DNA of 64,000 nucleotides from Ruminococcus sp. UBA6407 (GCA_002438605.1 DJPR01000006.1:44964-108963), one strand, 5' to 3'; positions 53,532-63,123 are shown, counted from the stretch's first letter. Numbers and translations: made by a program. The notes: generated from the sequence alone by a model not told the origin.

Positions 53532-54086
53532 TCAGATACTCATTATTTCTTTTTCTTTTGCTGCAATTTCCTTATCAACATCGGCACAGAACTTATCTGT
53601 AAGATCCTGAACCTTCTTTTCGCAGTCTTTCATATCGTCCTCAGTAATTTCTGAATTTTTCTTCATTGCCTTGAATTTTTCAATGCTGTCACGTCTTATA
53701 GAACGAATTGCTACCTTACATTCTTCACCGTATTTCTTGATTGATTTGCAAAGCTCCTTACGTCTTTCTTCTGTAAGCTGAGGAAAAGCAAGTCTGAGTG
53801 CTTTGCCGTCATTTGTAGGAGTAATTCCGACATCTGAAGCAAGTATTGCCTTTTCGATTGCTTTAAGTGAAGTTGCATCCCAAGGCTGAATAACGAGTAT
53901 TCTTGCCTCTGCTACAGAAATTGCTGCCATTTGATTGATAGGTGTAGGAGCACCGTAATAGTCTACCATAACCTTATCGAGTATAGCAGGATTTGCTCTG
54001 CCTGCTCTTATTGAAGCAAGCTCATTTCCAAGGCTGTTAAGGCTCTTGCTCATTTTTTCTTTTGTGATATCTAACTGTTCTTTCAT
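53532..54086 (-). CDS. frr: ribosome recycling factor
   Basis: A 184-residue factor that splits post-termination ribosomes with EF-G. LASIRAGRANPAILDKVMVDYYGAPTPINQMA and PQLTEERRKELCKSIKKYGEECKVAIRSIRR match the family throughout. Between pyrH and uppS as usual. Confidence 0.98.
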   Translation of the reverse strand: MKEQLDITKEKMSKSLNSLGNELASIRAGRANPAILDKVMVDYYGAPTPINQMAAISVAEARILVIQPWDATSLKAIEKAILASDVGITPTNDGKALRLAFPQLTEERRKELCKSIKKYGEECKVAIRSIRRDSIEKFKAMKKNSEITEDDMKDCEKKVQDLTDKFCADVDKEIAAKEKEIMSI

Positions 54087-54140
54087 AAAAAACTTCCTTT
54101 CAAATTATATGTTAATATTAACACAGATAATGTCTGATGT

Positions 54141-54851
54141 TTATAATTCAGTTACAACTGTTCCGATTTCCTTGCCCATTGCTGCATCATAAATGTTATC
54201 CGGACGGCTGAGGTCAAATACAAGCATAGGCATTTTATTATCACGGCACATTGATGCTGCCGTACTGTCCATTACAGCAAGATTTTCCTGAAGTACCTTT
54301 GAAAATCCAAGAGTCTGATATTTTACTGCATCTTCATACTTATGCGGATCCTTATCATAAACTCCGTCAACAAGAGTAGCCTTAAAGAGCATTTCTGCTT
54401 CAATTTCAACAGCTCTTAAAACTGCTGCGGTGTCTGTTGAGAAGAATGGATTTCCTGTTCCGCATCCAAATATAACAACTCTGCCTTTGGTAAGATGTCT
54501 GATTGCTCTGTTTCTGATATAAGGCTCTGCAACCTGCTGCATAGCAATTGCAGTCTGTACACGAACTTCAACGCCAAGCGATTCAAGTGCGTCTGCTAAA
54601 GCGAGAGCATTCATAGCTGTTGCAAGCATACCTATATGGTCAGCTCTTGTTCTGTCCATTTCTCCGCACGAACGTCCTCTCCAGAAGTTTCCTCCGCCGA
54701 CTACTACACCTACCTGTACACCTGCATCAACACATTTCTTTATGCTTTTACAGATACTTGTAAGAATATCATAATCAAAACCTGTTTTTTTATCTCCTGC
54801 AAGAGCTTCGCCGCTGACTTTAAGTAAAATTCTTTTATATTTTGGTTCCAT
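54141..54851 (-). CDS. pyrH: UMP kinase
   Basis: A 236-residue hexameric bacterial UMP kinase. [13 protein letters not shown] at the N-terminus, [13 protein letters not shown], and the Asp-rich [21 protein letters not shown]. First gene of the cluster. No tsf or rpsB precedes it, although they often do in other Firmicutes. Confidence 0.98.
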   Translation of the reverse strand: MEPKYKRILLKVSGEALAGDKKTGFDYDILTSICKSIKKCVDAGVQVGVVVGGGNFWRGRSCGEMDRTRADHIGMLATAMNALALADALESLGVEVRVQTAIAMQQVAEPYIRNRAIRHLTKGRVVIFGCGTGNPFFSTDTAAVLRAVEIEAEMLFKATLVDGVYDKDPHKYEDAVKYQTLGFSKVLQENLAVMDSTAASMCRDNKMPMLVFDLSRPDNIYDAAMGKEIGTVVTEL

Positions 54852-54881
54852 ACTGCACCTCTTAAAAAATATTCTTCTATT

Positions 54882-54910
54882 ATTTTACACTAATTTTTTA
54901 TTTGTGTAAA
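54882..54910 (-). promoter_or_regulatory. promoter of the pyrH cluster
   Basis: On the minus strand TTTACA (54910-54905), 17 bases, TAAAAT (54887-54882). The two elements lie in an inverted repeat GTGTAAA / TTTACAC. Confidence 0.75.
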
Positions 54911-55038
54911 GCATTTTTTTAAAAAACATTATTTTTTTGATTTTCCCAATTAAATTTTACGCAATTTTTCAAAGAAACATCATATAAAATTTGTGTGGTA
55001 TTGATTTATTGAATTATTATAAAAACTGTCCTCATAAA

Positions 55039-55072
55039 TAAAGTCACCTCTGATTATATCCAAAGGTGACTT
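55039..55072. terminator. terminator downstream of the DUF1292 gene
   Basis: A 10-bp stem AAAGTCACCT / AGGTGACTTT (55039-55048 and 55063-55072) with T-rich flanks on both strands. It separates the DUF1292 gene from the pyrH promoter. Confidence 0.75.
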
Positions 55073-55138
55073 TTAACCCTATCCACATAATAATTGTACG
55101 AAAAGGTAATTTCATACACATCATGACGAATGCTGTTT

Positions 55139-55444
55139 TCAATCTTCAAAATCAAATTCGTCTGCATTTCTGTTTTTAAATTCTTCAAATACAGAAATAA
55201 GAATCTGCTCGTCCTCGATTGAATTGTATTCATCATCTTCACCGTTATGAAAGACCTCTAAAATCACAACTTCATCATCTGTTTCATCAAACGGCAAAAG
55301 TACAATGTAATCCTTTTCATTATAATTAAAGTAATCCAGAACCTCAAAGCTTACATCATTATTATTATCATCTATCAATGTAATAAAAGAACTGTTATCT
55401 TCAAGACCATCTTCAGGCAAAGTTAGTTTATCTTTTTCTTCCAT
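55139..55444 (-). CDS. DUF1292 domain protein
   Basis: A 101-residue, very acidic protein of the DUF1292/YrzB family, common in Firmicutes and without known function. The pattern ITLIDDNNNDVSFEVLDYFNYNEKDYIVLLPFD is the domain; Asp and Glu dominate the tail. AGGAGG precedes the ATG. Single gene between two terminator or repeat elements. A shorter frame on the same strand at 55054-55242 is a shadow. Confidence 0.9.
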   Translation of the reverse strand: MEEKDKLTLPEDGLEDNSSFITLIDDNNNDVSFEVLDYFNYNEKDYIVLLPFDETDDEVVILEVFHNGEDDEYNSIEDEQILISVFEEFKNRNADEFDFED

Positions 55445-55504
55445 TATTTTTCCTCCTGTTGCATTTTTCTAATATTGTCATGCAGTTTTTAAACCCAAAC
55501 CTTA

Positions 55505-55561
55505 TAGACAGCATCGCACGAAATACAGCAACTACAATATATTTATGCGGTGTTGCCTTAA
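55505..55561. repeat. dispersed palindrome upstream of the DUF1292 gene
   Basis: TAGACAGCATCGCA on the left mirrors TGCGGTGTTGCCTTAA on the right; 57 bp. It sits between the GGDEF-EAL and DUF1292 genes. Confidence 0.8.
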
Positions 55562-55585
55562 TTATAACATAAGAAAATCAAAATA

Positions 55586-58033
55586 TCAACAGCATATTTT
55601 TTTCTTTAAATACTTATTTTCAAATTCATCTACACAAATAGCTTTATCAAAAAGCCAACCCTGTGCAGAATCAAATCCGCACGCATTAAGAAATTCAGCC
55701 TGATCCTCAGTTTCAACACCTTCAAAAATAATTTCTTTTTTTGTTGTATTAATTAGAAGACACATTTGCCTTAGATATTCTTTATGAAGTGATGAGTTAT
55801 CAATGCTGTCAACAAAGTATTTATCAACCTTTACTACGTCAATCGGTGCATCAAGAAGTAAGCTTAATGAAGAGTAGCCTATTCCGAAATCATCAATATC
55901 CACCTTAAAACCTCTTTCACGAAGATGTTTCATATTTAAAAGCAATGATTTGCTGTTTTCAGTAAATGCACTTTCTGTAATTTCCAGTTCAATATATTTG
56001 CGGTCAACGTTATACTTTTCGGCAAGGGATATAATTTTTTCCGTAAAACAAGTATCACTGTTATTTATACGGGAGAAATTCACAGAAATAGGAATAGGTT
56101 CATAACCTTCATCAAGCCATTTCCTGATAAGTCTGAGTGCAAGCTCATATATATAGAAATCAAGTTCGCCTATATATCCCGTTTTTTCAAGTATTCCTAT
56201 AAATTCAGTAGGGAACTTATAGCTTCCATCAACATTTCTCCACCTTGACAACGCTTCAGCACCAATGACCTGTCTGGTTGTAATAGAAAACTTTGGCTGT
56301 AAAAACATTTCAATGAAGCCTTCATCAATGGCTGTTCTTAACTGACTTATTATTTTCTGCTCCTGCTTTCTTGCCATTCTGAGCTGTTCATCATAAATGC
56401 ATATTGAAGAATTATTGTCACGTTTAATATGACGTCTTGCAAGATTAGCATTATCCATAGCAACAGTTGCATCTATAGTATTATCTGTTATAAAGTATAT
56501 ACCGGTTGAAACACCTATTTCACATTCAGGATACTTTTGCTTTTGCAGATTTATAAAATTACCGTTGCACCTGTCAACGCTGCTTATTACAGTTTCTCTA
56601 TCCGGATTATTTATAATATAAGCAAAGAAATCAGAATTAATTCGACTTCCAATCATCATATTATCAAGTTTATTTAAAGAAGAACTAAAATCAAAAAGCA
56701 TATTGTCGCCTGCGTCATATCCGAAATTTTCGTTTATATAAGAAAAATTATTTATATCAGAATATACGATTGCAAGAGAATCAATACCATTATGTTTTGA
56801 AATGATTTTATTTGCTTTTTCATTAAATGAATGTCTGTTAAGAAGTCCTGTAACATAATCAGTTGAAGAAAGACGCTTGATAGCCTCCTCACTTTCCTTG
56901 TTGTTCTGCATCCATTTCTTTTCATTCTCAATATTTTTGATGCGTCCGTAAATGTGAGAAATCTTCCCTGATATATTCGGCAGACTTACATAATGTATCC
57001 TGTACCACTGCATATCTCCTGTAAAAGCATTTATTCTTATGTCAATATAATTTTTCTGAGGAGAAATCGAAGCAGAACGCAGAACCGTTATATACTTCCA
57101 ATAATCACTTTTCTGTATGAAATTTCTTGCGAGATCATTTTTAAGATATCCATGAAAAACATTTCTGCCAAAGATATCTATGCATTTTACAGGCAGAGTA
57201 AAAATATCGTCAGCAACATTATAATCAAAAAAGAATTCTTCCGTTGTTTCCTCAAGAATCTTATATTTTTCATTTTGCAGTCTTATAATATTTTCACGCA
57301 CCTGATTTTCAGTTATATCAGTATAAGCCAATTGAAGCTTTTTAGTGCCGTCGGGTGTAATATAGACTGCTCCGTTTATTTGAACGAATATTTCTGATTT
57401 ATCAGACTTAAGCATTTCTGTACGAACGGAAAACTCAATTTTATCCTTAATTGACGCATAAATAATTTTTAAAACACGCTCACGTTCTTCATCACTGAAA
57501 AGCTGGTCTATATATCCGCCGTTTGTAGCGAGCTCATATTCCTCAGGGCTGTATCCGATTATATCATAAAATTTTTTGGTTGCATAAATCAAATGGAACG
57601 GATTTTGTGCGATATCACAAATAACAATTCCACACGGAATATTTTCCAAAAGTGATTCGTAGTTAATTTTATCAATGCTGTTTATCAGATCCAGAATATT
57701 GCTGTATAGATGATCCGACTCCATAATAATAAGCTCTATAATACTTTCTGTATATTTCGCACAACATATTACATCTAATTCAACATTATCTTTTCTTTTC
57801 AATTTCAGTTTGAATGTTTCTTCAAATTTTTCTTTTTTATCAGCACATAGCTTTGCCAAGAAAGAATCATCCGCATTAAAAATATCATTGAATTTAAGCT
57901 TATCATTTTCATAATCGTGTGTATCATAGCCTGTCAATAAAGAAAAATTTTTATTGAAGTAAATGATAAAGTAATCTTTGATACTTATTTTACATCTTGC
58001 TACTTTAACTTTTTTCAGTAATTTACTATTCAC
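55586..58033 (-). CDS. PAS-GGDEF-EAL protein, probable c-di-GMP phosphodiesterase
   Basis: An 815-residue soluble signalling protein with PAS-like regions (about 10-110, 125-245 and 255-370), a GGDEF domain (about 385-545) and an EAL domain (about 555-810). The GGDEF signature reads NSDFF (466-470), so cyclase activity is unlikely. The EAL domain keeps GAEALSRW (Glu593), LEITES, DIDDFGIGYSSL, KVDKYFV and EGVET, the metal and catalytic residues of active phosphodiesterases. GTG start at 58033. Downstream of a good promoter; no neighbour shares its strand closely. Confidence 0.92.
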   Translation of the reverse strand: MNSKLLKKVKVARCKISIKDYFIIYFNKNFSLLTGYDTHDYENDKLKFNDIFNADDSFLAKLCADKKEKFEETFKLKLKRKDNVELDVICCAKYTESIIELIIMESDHLYSNILDLINSIDKINYESLLENIPCGIVICDIAQNPFHLIYATKKFYDIIGYSPEEYELATNGGYIDQLFSDEERERVLKIIYASIKDKIEFSVRTEMLKSDKSEIFVQINGAVYITPDGTKKLQLAYTDITENQVRENIIRLQNEKYKILEETTEEFFFDYNVADDIFTLPVKCIDIFGRNVFHGYLKNDLARNFIQKSDYWKYITVLRSASISPQKNYIDIRINAFTGDMQWYRIHYVSLPNISGKISHIYGRIKNIENEKKWMQNNKESEEAIKRLSSTDYVTGLLNRHSFNEKANKIISKHNGIDSLAIVYSDINNFSYINENFGYDAGDNMLFDFSSSLNKLDNMMIGSRINSDFFAYIINNPDRETVISSVDRCNGNFINLQKQKYPECEIGVSTGIYFITDNTIDATVAMDNANLARRHIKRDNNSSICIYDEQLRMARKQEQKIISQLRTAIDEGFIEMFLQPKFSITTRQVIGAEALSRWRNVDGSYKFPTEFIGILEKTGYIGELDFYIYELALRLIRKWLDEGYEPIPISVNFSRINNSDTCFTEKIISLAEKYNVDRKYIELEITESAFTENSKSLLLNMKHLRERGFKVDIDDFGIGYSSLSLLLDAPIDVVKVDKYFVDSIDNSSLHKEYLRQMCLLINTTKKEIIFEGVETEDQAEFLNACGFDSAQGWLFDKAICVDEFENKYLKKKICC

Positions 58034-58066
58034 CCTACGCTCACCCCAATTTTATTTATTTTTTAT

Positions 58067-58095
58067 ATTATACTATAAGTTTTCGAGAAAATCAA
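58067..58095 (-). promoter_or_regulatory. promoter of the GGDEF-EAL gene
   Basis: On the minus strand TTGATT (58095-58090), 17 bases, TATAAT (58072-58067), about 33 bases before the GTG start. Confidence 0.75.
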
Positions 58096-58214
58096 TATTT
58101 TTTTCTAAAATTATGTTAAAATTATATTAAAAGTACAAAAAATAACATACTATAGCAAGTATATTGAAATTTTATGCGTTAATAATAATAATTAAGGAAA
58201 GAAGGTGAATCTGA

Positions 58215-58388
58215 TTGAACGAAAAAGAACTTCCCACTCTTGATGATGAATTGATTGAAAGCTGTCAGCCTGCATCTGTCGGAGATATGACAGGACTGAT
58301 ACCTTTTGCGGCAGGTGATGATGAAATAATATCCTACGAAGAATTATACCCATACCTTCCAAATAATTATGAAGATATAATTATATAG
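58215..58388 (+). CDS. 57-residue acidic protein of unknown function
   Basis: Too short for ordinary gene callers. A TTG start at 58215, seven bases after AAGGTG, opens a frame with N-terminus NEKELPTLDDELIESCQPA, then DMTGLIPFAAGDDEIISYEE and an acidic end. One Cys, no membrane segment, strongly acidic, and it ends right at a strong terminator. The leader-like first half and its isolation resemble a precursor peptide or a small regulator; neither is shown. No family recognised. Confidence 0.55.
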   Translation: MNEKELPTLDDELIESCQPASVGDMTGLIPFAAGDDEIISYEELYPYLPNNYEDIII

Positions 58389-58389
58389 T

Positions 58390-58428
58390 AAAAATGTACC
58401 GTACAGAAAATTGTACGGTACATTTTTA
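58390..58428 (+). terminator. terminator of the 57-residue gene
   Basis: AAAATGTACCGTACA pairs with TGTACGGTACATTTT (loop GAAAAT at 58406-58411), followed by TTTATT. It starts two bases after the stop codon, which supports real expression of the small frame. Confidence 0.9.
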
Positions 58429-58696
58429 TTCTGTAATATTCAACTAAATTAATACATATAGTATAAATTGCGTTTAATATCATTATCTTTATTGGAACAG
58501 ACTAGTTTTCAGCAAATTGTAAAATATAACCAATATTAAAATGTTAATATTGATGCATTTAAACAAAATTTAATTTAGTTCTTTATTTTTTAATTAAGTT
58601 ATGCTATAATAATTAAAGAAACTATTTTAAGGTAATAGTATACAGAAGTTTTATGGCAACTATATACATATTTTATATTGCATCGGGGTATGGAAA
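58429..58696 (+). other. intergenic region upstream of the LacI-type gene
   Basis: No gene seen. A TATAAT at 58605-58610 with only a poor -35 (TTTATT near 58582) may drive the regulator. The region is otherwise very AT-rich. Confidence 0.4.
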
Positions 58697-59725
58697 ATGA
58701 AAAATGGCGTAAAAATGATTGATATCGCAAAAAAATTAAATGTCAGCGTTGTAACAGTATCAAACGCACTCGGCGGCAAGGACGGCGTCAGTGAGGAGCT
58801 TCGCAAAAAAATATGCAGCACTGCTGACGAACTTGGATATAAACCATCAAACACCAAACTTGAAAAAAACCGTATTTTTCGTGCAGAAGCAGGAAAAAGC
58901 GTTGGTATTTTAACGGCAGAATGTTTTGCAGGTGCAAGGGGGACTTTTTATTGGGAATTAACTGCAAATGTTTCAAACAAGCTGTCTGCACTTAATGTCT
59001 ATACCGTTTATGAGTGTGTTACCGCAAAAAATGAAGCTGAACGTATTATGCCGAAAATGATTACTGAAAATAAAATTGACGCTCTTATTGTAATCGGACA
59101 AATAAAACGCAGATATATTGAAATGCTGAGTCATATTAATATTCCAATGATTTTTGTTGACTTTTATGATAATCATTTTAATATTGACTCCATAGTTTCC
59201 GATAACTACTTCGGCGGATACATGCTGACAGATTATCTTGTCGATATGGGACATAAGAAAATAGGATTCTGCGGCACAGTTACCGCAACAAGCAGTATAC
59301 ATGACCGTTTTCTCGGATATGTAAAATGCTTAATGGAAAATAAGCTTGAATATCGCAGTGAATGGACTCTTGATGACCGTGATGAGTATGGAAACATCTT
59401 TTCTAAACTGGATTTTCCTGAAGTTATGCCTACTGCATTCGTCTGTAATTGTGATGAAACTGCATTCAGAGTTATCGCCGCACTTAAATCAAAAGGCTGC
59501 CGAATACCTGAGGATATATCCGTTGTTGGTTATGATAATTTTACAGTTTCAAATATATGCATACCTACAATTACTACTATAGAAGTTGATTTGGAAAAAA
59601 TGGCTGCTGCTGCCGTTGAAATAATTATGAAAAAACTGTCACAGCCTGACTATACTGAAGGTCGCCGTGTAATCGGAGGTAAGCTTATTCAAAAGAATTC
59701 GGTTCTTTATATAGGAAACAACTAA
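58697..59725 (+). CDS. LacI family transcriptional regulator
   Basis: A 342-residue regulator with the N-terminal helix-turn-helix KMIDIAKKLNVSVVTVSNALGGKDGVSEELRKKI, the hinge ADELGYKPS and a periplasmic-binding-like sensor domain (SVGILTAECFAGARGTFYWELTANVS, then VSDNYFGGYMLTDYLVDMGHKKIGF and PEDISVVGYDNFTVSN). The effector is probably a sugar but not deducible. No transport or sugar genes are beside it, which is unusual. The DUF5662 gene follows 29 bases later. Confidence 0.93.
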   Translation: MKNGVKMIDIAKKLNVSVVTVSNALGGKDGVSEELRKKICSTADELGYKPSNTKLEKNRIFRAEAGKSVGILTAECFAGARGTFYWELTANVSNKLSALNVYTVYECVTAKNEAERIMPKMITENKIDALIVIGQIKRRYIEMLSHINIPMIFVDFYDNHFNIDSIVSDNYFGGYMLTDYLVDMGHKKIGFCGTVTATSSIHDRFLGYVKCLMENKLEYRSEWTLDDRDEYGNIFSKLDFPEVMPTAFVCNCDETAFRVIAALKSKGCRIPEDISVVGYDNFTVSNICIPTITTIEVDLEKMAAAAVEIIMKKLSQPDYTEGRRVIGGKLIQKNSVLYIGNN

Positions 59726-59754
59726 GATAATATCAGCTTTATTTAGGAGAAAAT

Positions 59755-60285
59755 ATGAGTTTTAAAAATTTTAAAGGTCATCTTGGCACAATAATCCGAC
59801 ACAAAAACAAAGTATTGTGTCACTGTATAAAAGCAGGTATAATATGGCGTGGAATTGTTCATGACCTCTCAAAATTTTCCCCGACAGAATTTATTCCGGG
59901 AGTAAAATATTTTCAGGGCACACGCAGTCCAAACGAGGCAGAACGTGAAAAATTCGGTTTTTCTAAGGCGTGGATGCATCATAAAGGCAGAAATCGTCAT
60001 CACTTTGAATACTGGACTGACTACAATCCTAAAACCAAACAGATTGAACCTGTAAAAATGCCGACTGTATTTGTTATTGAAATGTTTTGCGACAGAGTTG
60101 CTGCAAGCAAAACCTATAACAAGGATAAATATACAGACGAATGTCCGCTTAATTATTTTCTTTCCGCCAAAAAAAGACGAATTATACATCCTGAAACATC
60201 AGATTTAATTGAGAAACTTCTTACAATGCTGGCAGAAAAAGGTGAAGCCGAAACTTTTAAATATATTCGTTCTTTAAAAAAATGA
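59755..60285 (+). CDS. DUF5662 family protein
   Basis: A 176-residue protein of a family without assigned function. It has His/Asp-rich patches suggesting a metal-dependent HD-like fold: IVHDLSKFSPTEF, WMHHKGRNRHHFEYW and FVIEMFCDRVAASKTYN. It starts at ATG with AGGAG seven bases upstream and follows the regulator closely, so the two are likely cotranscribed. Confidence 0.8.
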   Translation: MSFKNFKGHLGTIIRHKNKVLCHCIKAGIIWRGIVHDLSKFSPTEFIPGVKYFQGTRSPNEAEREKFGFSKAWMHHKGRNRHHFEYWTDYNPKTKQIEPVKMPTVFVIEMFCDRVAASKTYNKDKYTDECPLNYFLSAKKRRIIHPETSDLIEKLLTMLAEKGEAETFKYIRSLKK

Positions 60286-60301
60286 TAATTATCTACTGCA
60301 A

Positions 60302-60335
60302 GACAGCATTACCTCTCGTTAATGCTGTCTTTTTT
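60302..60335 (+). terminator. terminator after the DUF5662 gene
   Basis: GACAGCATTA (60302-60311) pairs with TAATGCTGTC (60320-60329), followed by T6. Confidence 0.95.
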
Positions 60336-60419
60336 AAGCTTAACTGTACGAAAACTTAAACTTTTTTCCGTTTCATCAGCTTTTTATGATGCTATCTTAT
60401 ATTTTATATTGTGAAATTC

Positions 60420-60449
60420 TTGACAAATACTATGGTTTTGGTGTAAAAT
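60420..60449 (+). promoter_or_regulatory. promoter of the aconitase operon
   Basis: Consensus TTGACA (60420-60425), an 18-base spacer and TAAAAT (60444-60449), 33 bases before the GTG start. Confidence 0.8.
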
Positions 60450-60481
60450 TATATTATCCAAGTTTGAAAGGAATGATTTAA

Positions 60482-62419
60482 GTGGGTTTAACGCTTACAG
60501 AAAAAATACTTAAAGCTCACCTCGTTGACGGTGAAATGGTTAAAGGACAGGAAATCGGAATTAAAATTGACCAAACACTTACTCAGGACGCTACAGGCAC
60601 AATGGCATACCTTGAATTTGAAGCAATGGGCGTACCGAGAGTTAAAACAGAACGTTCAGTCGCTTATATAGACCATAATACACTTCAAAGCGGATTTGAA
60701 AATGCGGACGACCACCGTTTCATCGGCAGTGTTGCAAAAAAACACGGTATTTACTTCTCAAGACCGGGCAATGGTATCTGTCATCAGGTTCACCTTGAAA
60801 GATTCGGCATTCCGGGCAAAACTCTTATCGGTTCAGACAGCCATACTCCTACAGGTGGCGGTATCGGTATGATCGCTATCGGTGCAGGAGGACTCGACGT
60901 TGCTGTTGCAATGGGCGGTGGTGCTTATTACATTACATGCCCTAAGGTTGTTAAAGTAAATCTTACCGGAAAATTAAGCCCATGGGTTGCTGCTAAAGAC
61001 GTTATTCTTGAGGTTCTCAGAAGACTCTCTGTTAAAGGCGGTGTAGGCAAGGTTATTGAATACTGCGGCGAAGGCGTGAAATCACTTTCTGTACCTGAAC
61101 GTGCTACCATTACAAATATGGGTGCAGAGCTTGGTGCCACAACTTCAATCTTTCCTTCAGACGAAATTACAAGAGAATTTCTTAAAGCACAATGCCGTGA
61201 AGAAGTATGGTCTCCCCTTTCAGCTGATGATGATGCAGTATATGATGAAATTGTTGAAATTAATCTTTCAGAGCTTGAACCTCTTGCTGCATGCCCTCAT
61301 TCCCCTGACAATATCAAGAGCATTTCCGAAATCGGCAACATGAAAATAGATCAGGTCTGTATCGGATCTTGTACAAATTCATCACTACTTGACATGCTCA
61401 AGGTTGCACATATTTTAAAGGGAAAAACTGTTCATCCGGACGTATCTCTTTCAATTGCTCCGGGTTCAAAACAGGTGCTTAATATGCTCGCTGAAAACGG
61501 TGCATTGGCAGTTCTTATAGATGCAGGTGCAAGAATACTTGAAAGTGCATGCGGACCTTGTATCGGTATGGGACAATCCCCTAATTCAAAGGGAATTTCA
61601 CTCCGTACTTTCAACAGAAACTTTGAAGGACGTTCAGGAACAAAGGACGGTCAGATTTATCTTGTATCTCCTGAAGTTGCTGCTGCTTCCGCTGTTGCAG
61701 GTGTCCTTACAGACCCCAGAACTCTCGGTGATATGCCCGAATTTAAGCTTCCTGAGGTGTTTACAATCAATGATAATATGATTGTTCCTCCTGTTGACGA
61801 AGCTGACATGGACAGTGTGGAAATTCTCAGAGGTCCTAATATCAAACCTTTCCCTGAAACTGCTCCTCTTATGGAAACAATTGACGCTGCATGTTCATTA
61901 AAGGTCGGCGACAACATTACTACTGACCATATTATGCCTGCCGGTGCGAAAATTCTCCCTCTCCGTTCAAATATTCCTGCAATTTCTCAGCACTGTTTTG
62001 CAGTTTGTGATGAAAGCTTCCCGACAAGAGCCAAGGAATTAGGCAAGAGTATTATTGTGGGCGGTTCAAACTACGGTCAGGGTTCTTCAAGAGAACATGC
62101 TGCTCTCGCTCCGCTTTATTTAGGAGTTAAGGCTGTTCTTGTCAAGTCATTTGCCCGTATCCACAGAGCAAACCTTATAAATGCAGGCATTCTGCCTCTT
62201 ACCTTCGTTAACGAGTCAGACTATGACAATATTTCTCAGGGTGACGAACTTCTCCTTGCTGATGTAAGAAAAGCAGTTGAGGACGGAAAGTCTGAACTTA
62301 CTGTGATTAATAAGACAAACGGCAAGGAAATTCCTGTTCTCTGTGAACTCAGCGGACGTACAAAGGATATTATGCTTGCCGGCGGACTTCTTGACTACAC
62401 AAGAGAAGCAATGAAGTAA
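60482..62419 (+). CDS. aconitate hydratase
   Basis: A 645-residue iron-sulfur enzyme interconverting citrate and isocitrate, of the shorter aconitase type rather than the 890-residue AcnA form. Cluster cysteines sit in CIGSCTNSSLLDM and CGPCIGMGQSPNSKG; the swivel domain has NYGQGSSREHAALAPLYLGVKAVLVKSFARIHRANLINAG. The start is GTG at 60482 after GAAAGGA. First gene of a run with PARG-like and isocitrate dehydrogenase genes, which points to 2-oxoglutarate supply. Confidence 0.95.
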   Translation: MGLTLTEKILKAHLVDGEMVKGQEIGIKIDQTLTQDATGTMAYLEFEAMGVPRVKTERSVAYIDHNTLQSGFENADDHRFIGSVAKKHGIYFSRPGNGICHQVHLERFGIPGKTLIGSDSHTPTGGGIGMIAIGAGGLDVAVAMGGGAYYITCPKVVKVNLTGKLSPWVAAKDVILEVLRRLSVKGGVGKVIEYCGEGVKSLSVPERATITNMGAELGATTSIFPSDEITREFLKAQCREEVWSPLSADDDAVYDEIVEINLSELEPLAACPHSPDNIKSISEIGNMKIDQVCIGSCTNSSLLDMLKVAHILKGKTVHPDVSLSIAPGSKQVLNMLAENGALAVLIDAGARILESACGPCIGMGQSPNSKGISLRTFNRNFEGRSGTKDGQIYLVSPEVAAASAVAGVLTDPRTLGDMPEFKLPEVFTINDNMIVPPVDEADMDSVEILRGPNIKPFPETAPLMETIDAACSLKVGDNITTDHIMPAGAKILPLRSNIPAISQHCFAVCDESFPTRAKELGKSIIVGGSNYGQGSSREHAALAPLYLGVKAVLVKSFARIHRANLINAGILPLTFVNESDYDNISQGDELLLADVRKAVEDGKSELTVINKTNGKEIPVLCELSGRTKDIMLAGGLLDYTREAMK

Positions 62420-62421
62420 CA

Positions 62422-63123
62422 TTGAATAATATTAAAATTAAATTGTCTAATGACAAGATATTCAGGAACAATAAATTTCCTGATATGTATTCTGAAACAA
62501 TATTGAACTTTAATGAACCCATCAATGTATTGCGTCAGAATAAATTTGAAGTTAAGAATAACATTTCTCCCATAACTACCTTAAAATGTATTCTTGATAA
62601 TTATTCTGCCGATAAAAAAATTATTGCACTTAATTTTGCAAATGCAATGTATGCAGGCGGCGGATATATTCTGGGAGGCAGCGCACAGGAAGAAAGCCTG
62701 TGCAGAGCCTCAATGCTGTATTATACCATTAAAACTCAAAAAAGGTTTTATATAAAAAACAGACTTCATCTACTGCCTGATTATACCGATACTATGATTT
62801 ATTCGCACAATGTTCCCTTAATCCGTAATGAAAACGGCGAACTTCTCGATAAATTCATATCATGTGATTTCATTACCTGTCCTGCGGTAAATCGTACTTT
62901 TGCAAAATTTATATTTTCAGACAAAAATATAAACAACAAGATGTCAGTCAGAATAAAAAGGATAATTTCACTCGCTGTATCTGAAAATCCGGATATTATT
63001 ATACTTGGTGCATTTGGCTGCGGGACTTTCGGAAACAAACGTGAAACCATCTACAAAATATTTGAAGATACAATTAATGCATATATTCCTGATAACATAA
63101 AGGTTATATTTGCAGTTGTATGA
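62422..63123 (+). CDS. bacterial PARG-type ADP-ribose glycohydrolase (TIGR02452-like)
   Basis: A 233-residue macrodomain protein. The signature GGG-X7-QEE lies at residues 79-91 (AGGGYILGGSAQEESLCRAS) with catalytic Glu pair 90-91, and NFANAMYAGG precedes it; the phosphate-binding loop IILGAFGCGTFGN is near the C-terminus. Enzymes of this type remove ADP-ribose from proteins. The start is a TTG two bases after the aconitase stop with no clear ribosome site, so translation is probably coupled to aconitase. Placement between aconitase and isocitrate dehydrogenase is unusual. Confidence 0.88.
   Translation: MNNIKIKLSNDKIFRNNKFPDMYSETILNFNEPINVLRQNKFEVKNNISPITTLKCILDNYSADKKIIALNFANAMYAGGGYILGGSAQEESLCRASMLYYTIKTQKRFYIKNRLHLLPDYTDTMIYSHNVPLIRNENGELLDKFISCDFITCPAVNRTFAKFIFSDKNINNKMSVRIKRIISLAVSENPDIIILGAFGCGTFGNKRETIYKIFEDTINAYIPDNIKVIFAVV

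Noticed and set aside
55054..55242. 62-residue frame overlapping the DUF1292 gene
   Set aside because: Same-strand frame covering the terminator and the 3' end of the DUF1292 gene; no ribosome site.
58697..59725. assignment of the LacI-type regulator as the adhE repressor
   Set aside because: Only the operator style suggested it; the genes are 38 kb apart and no matching palindrome was found before the regulator itself.
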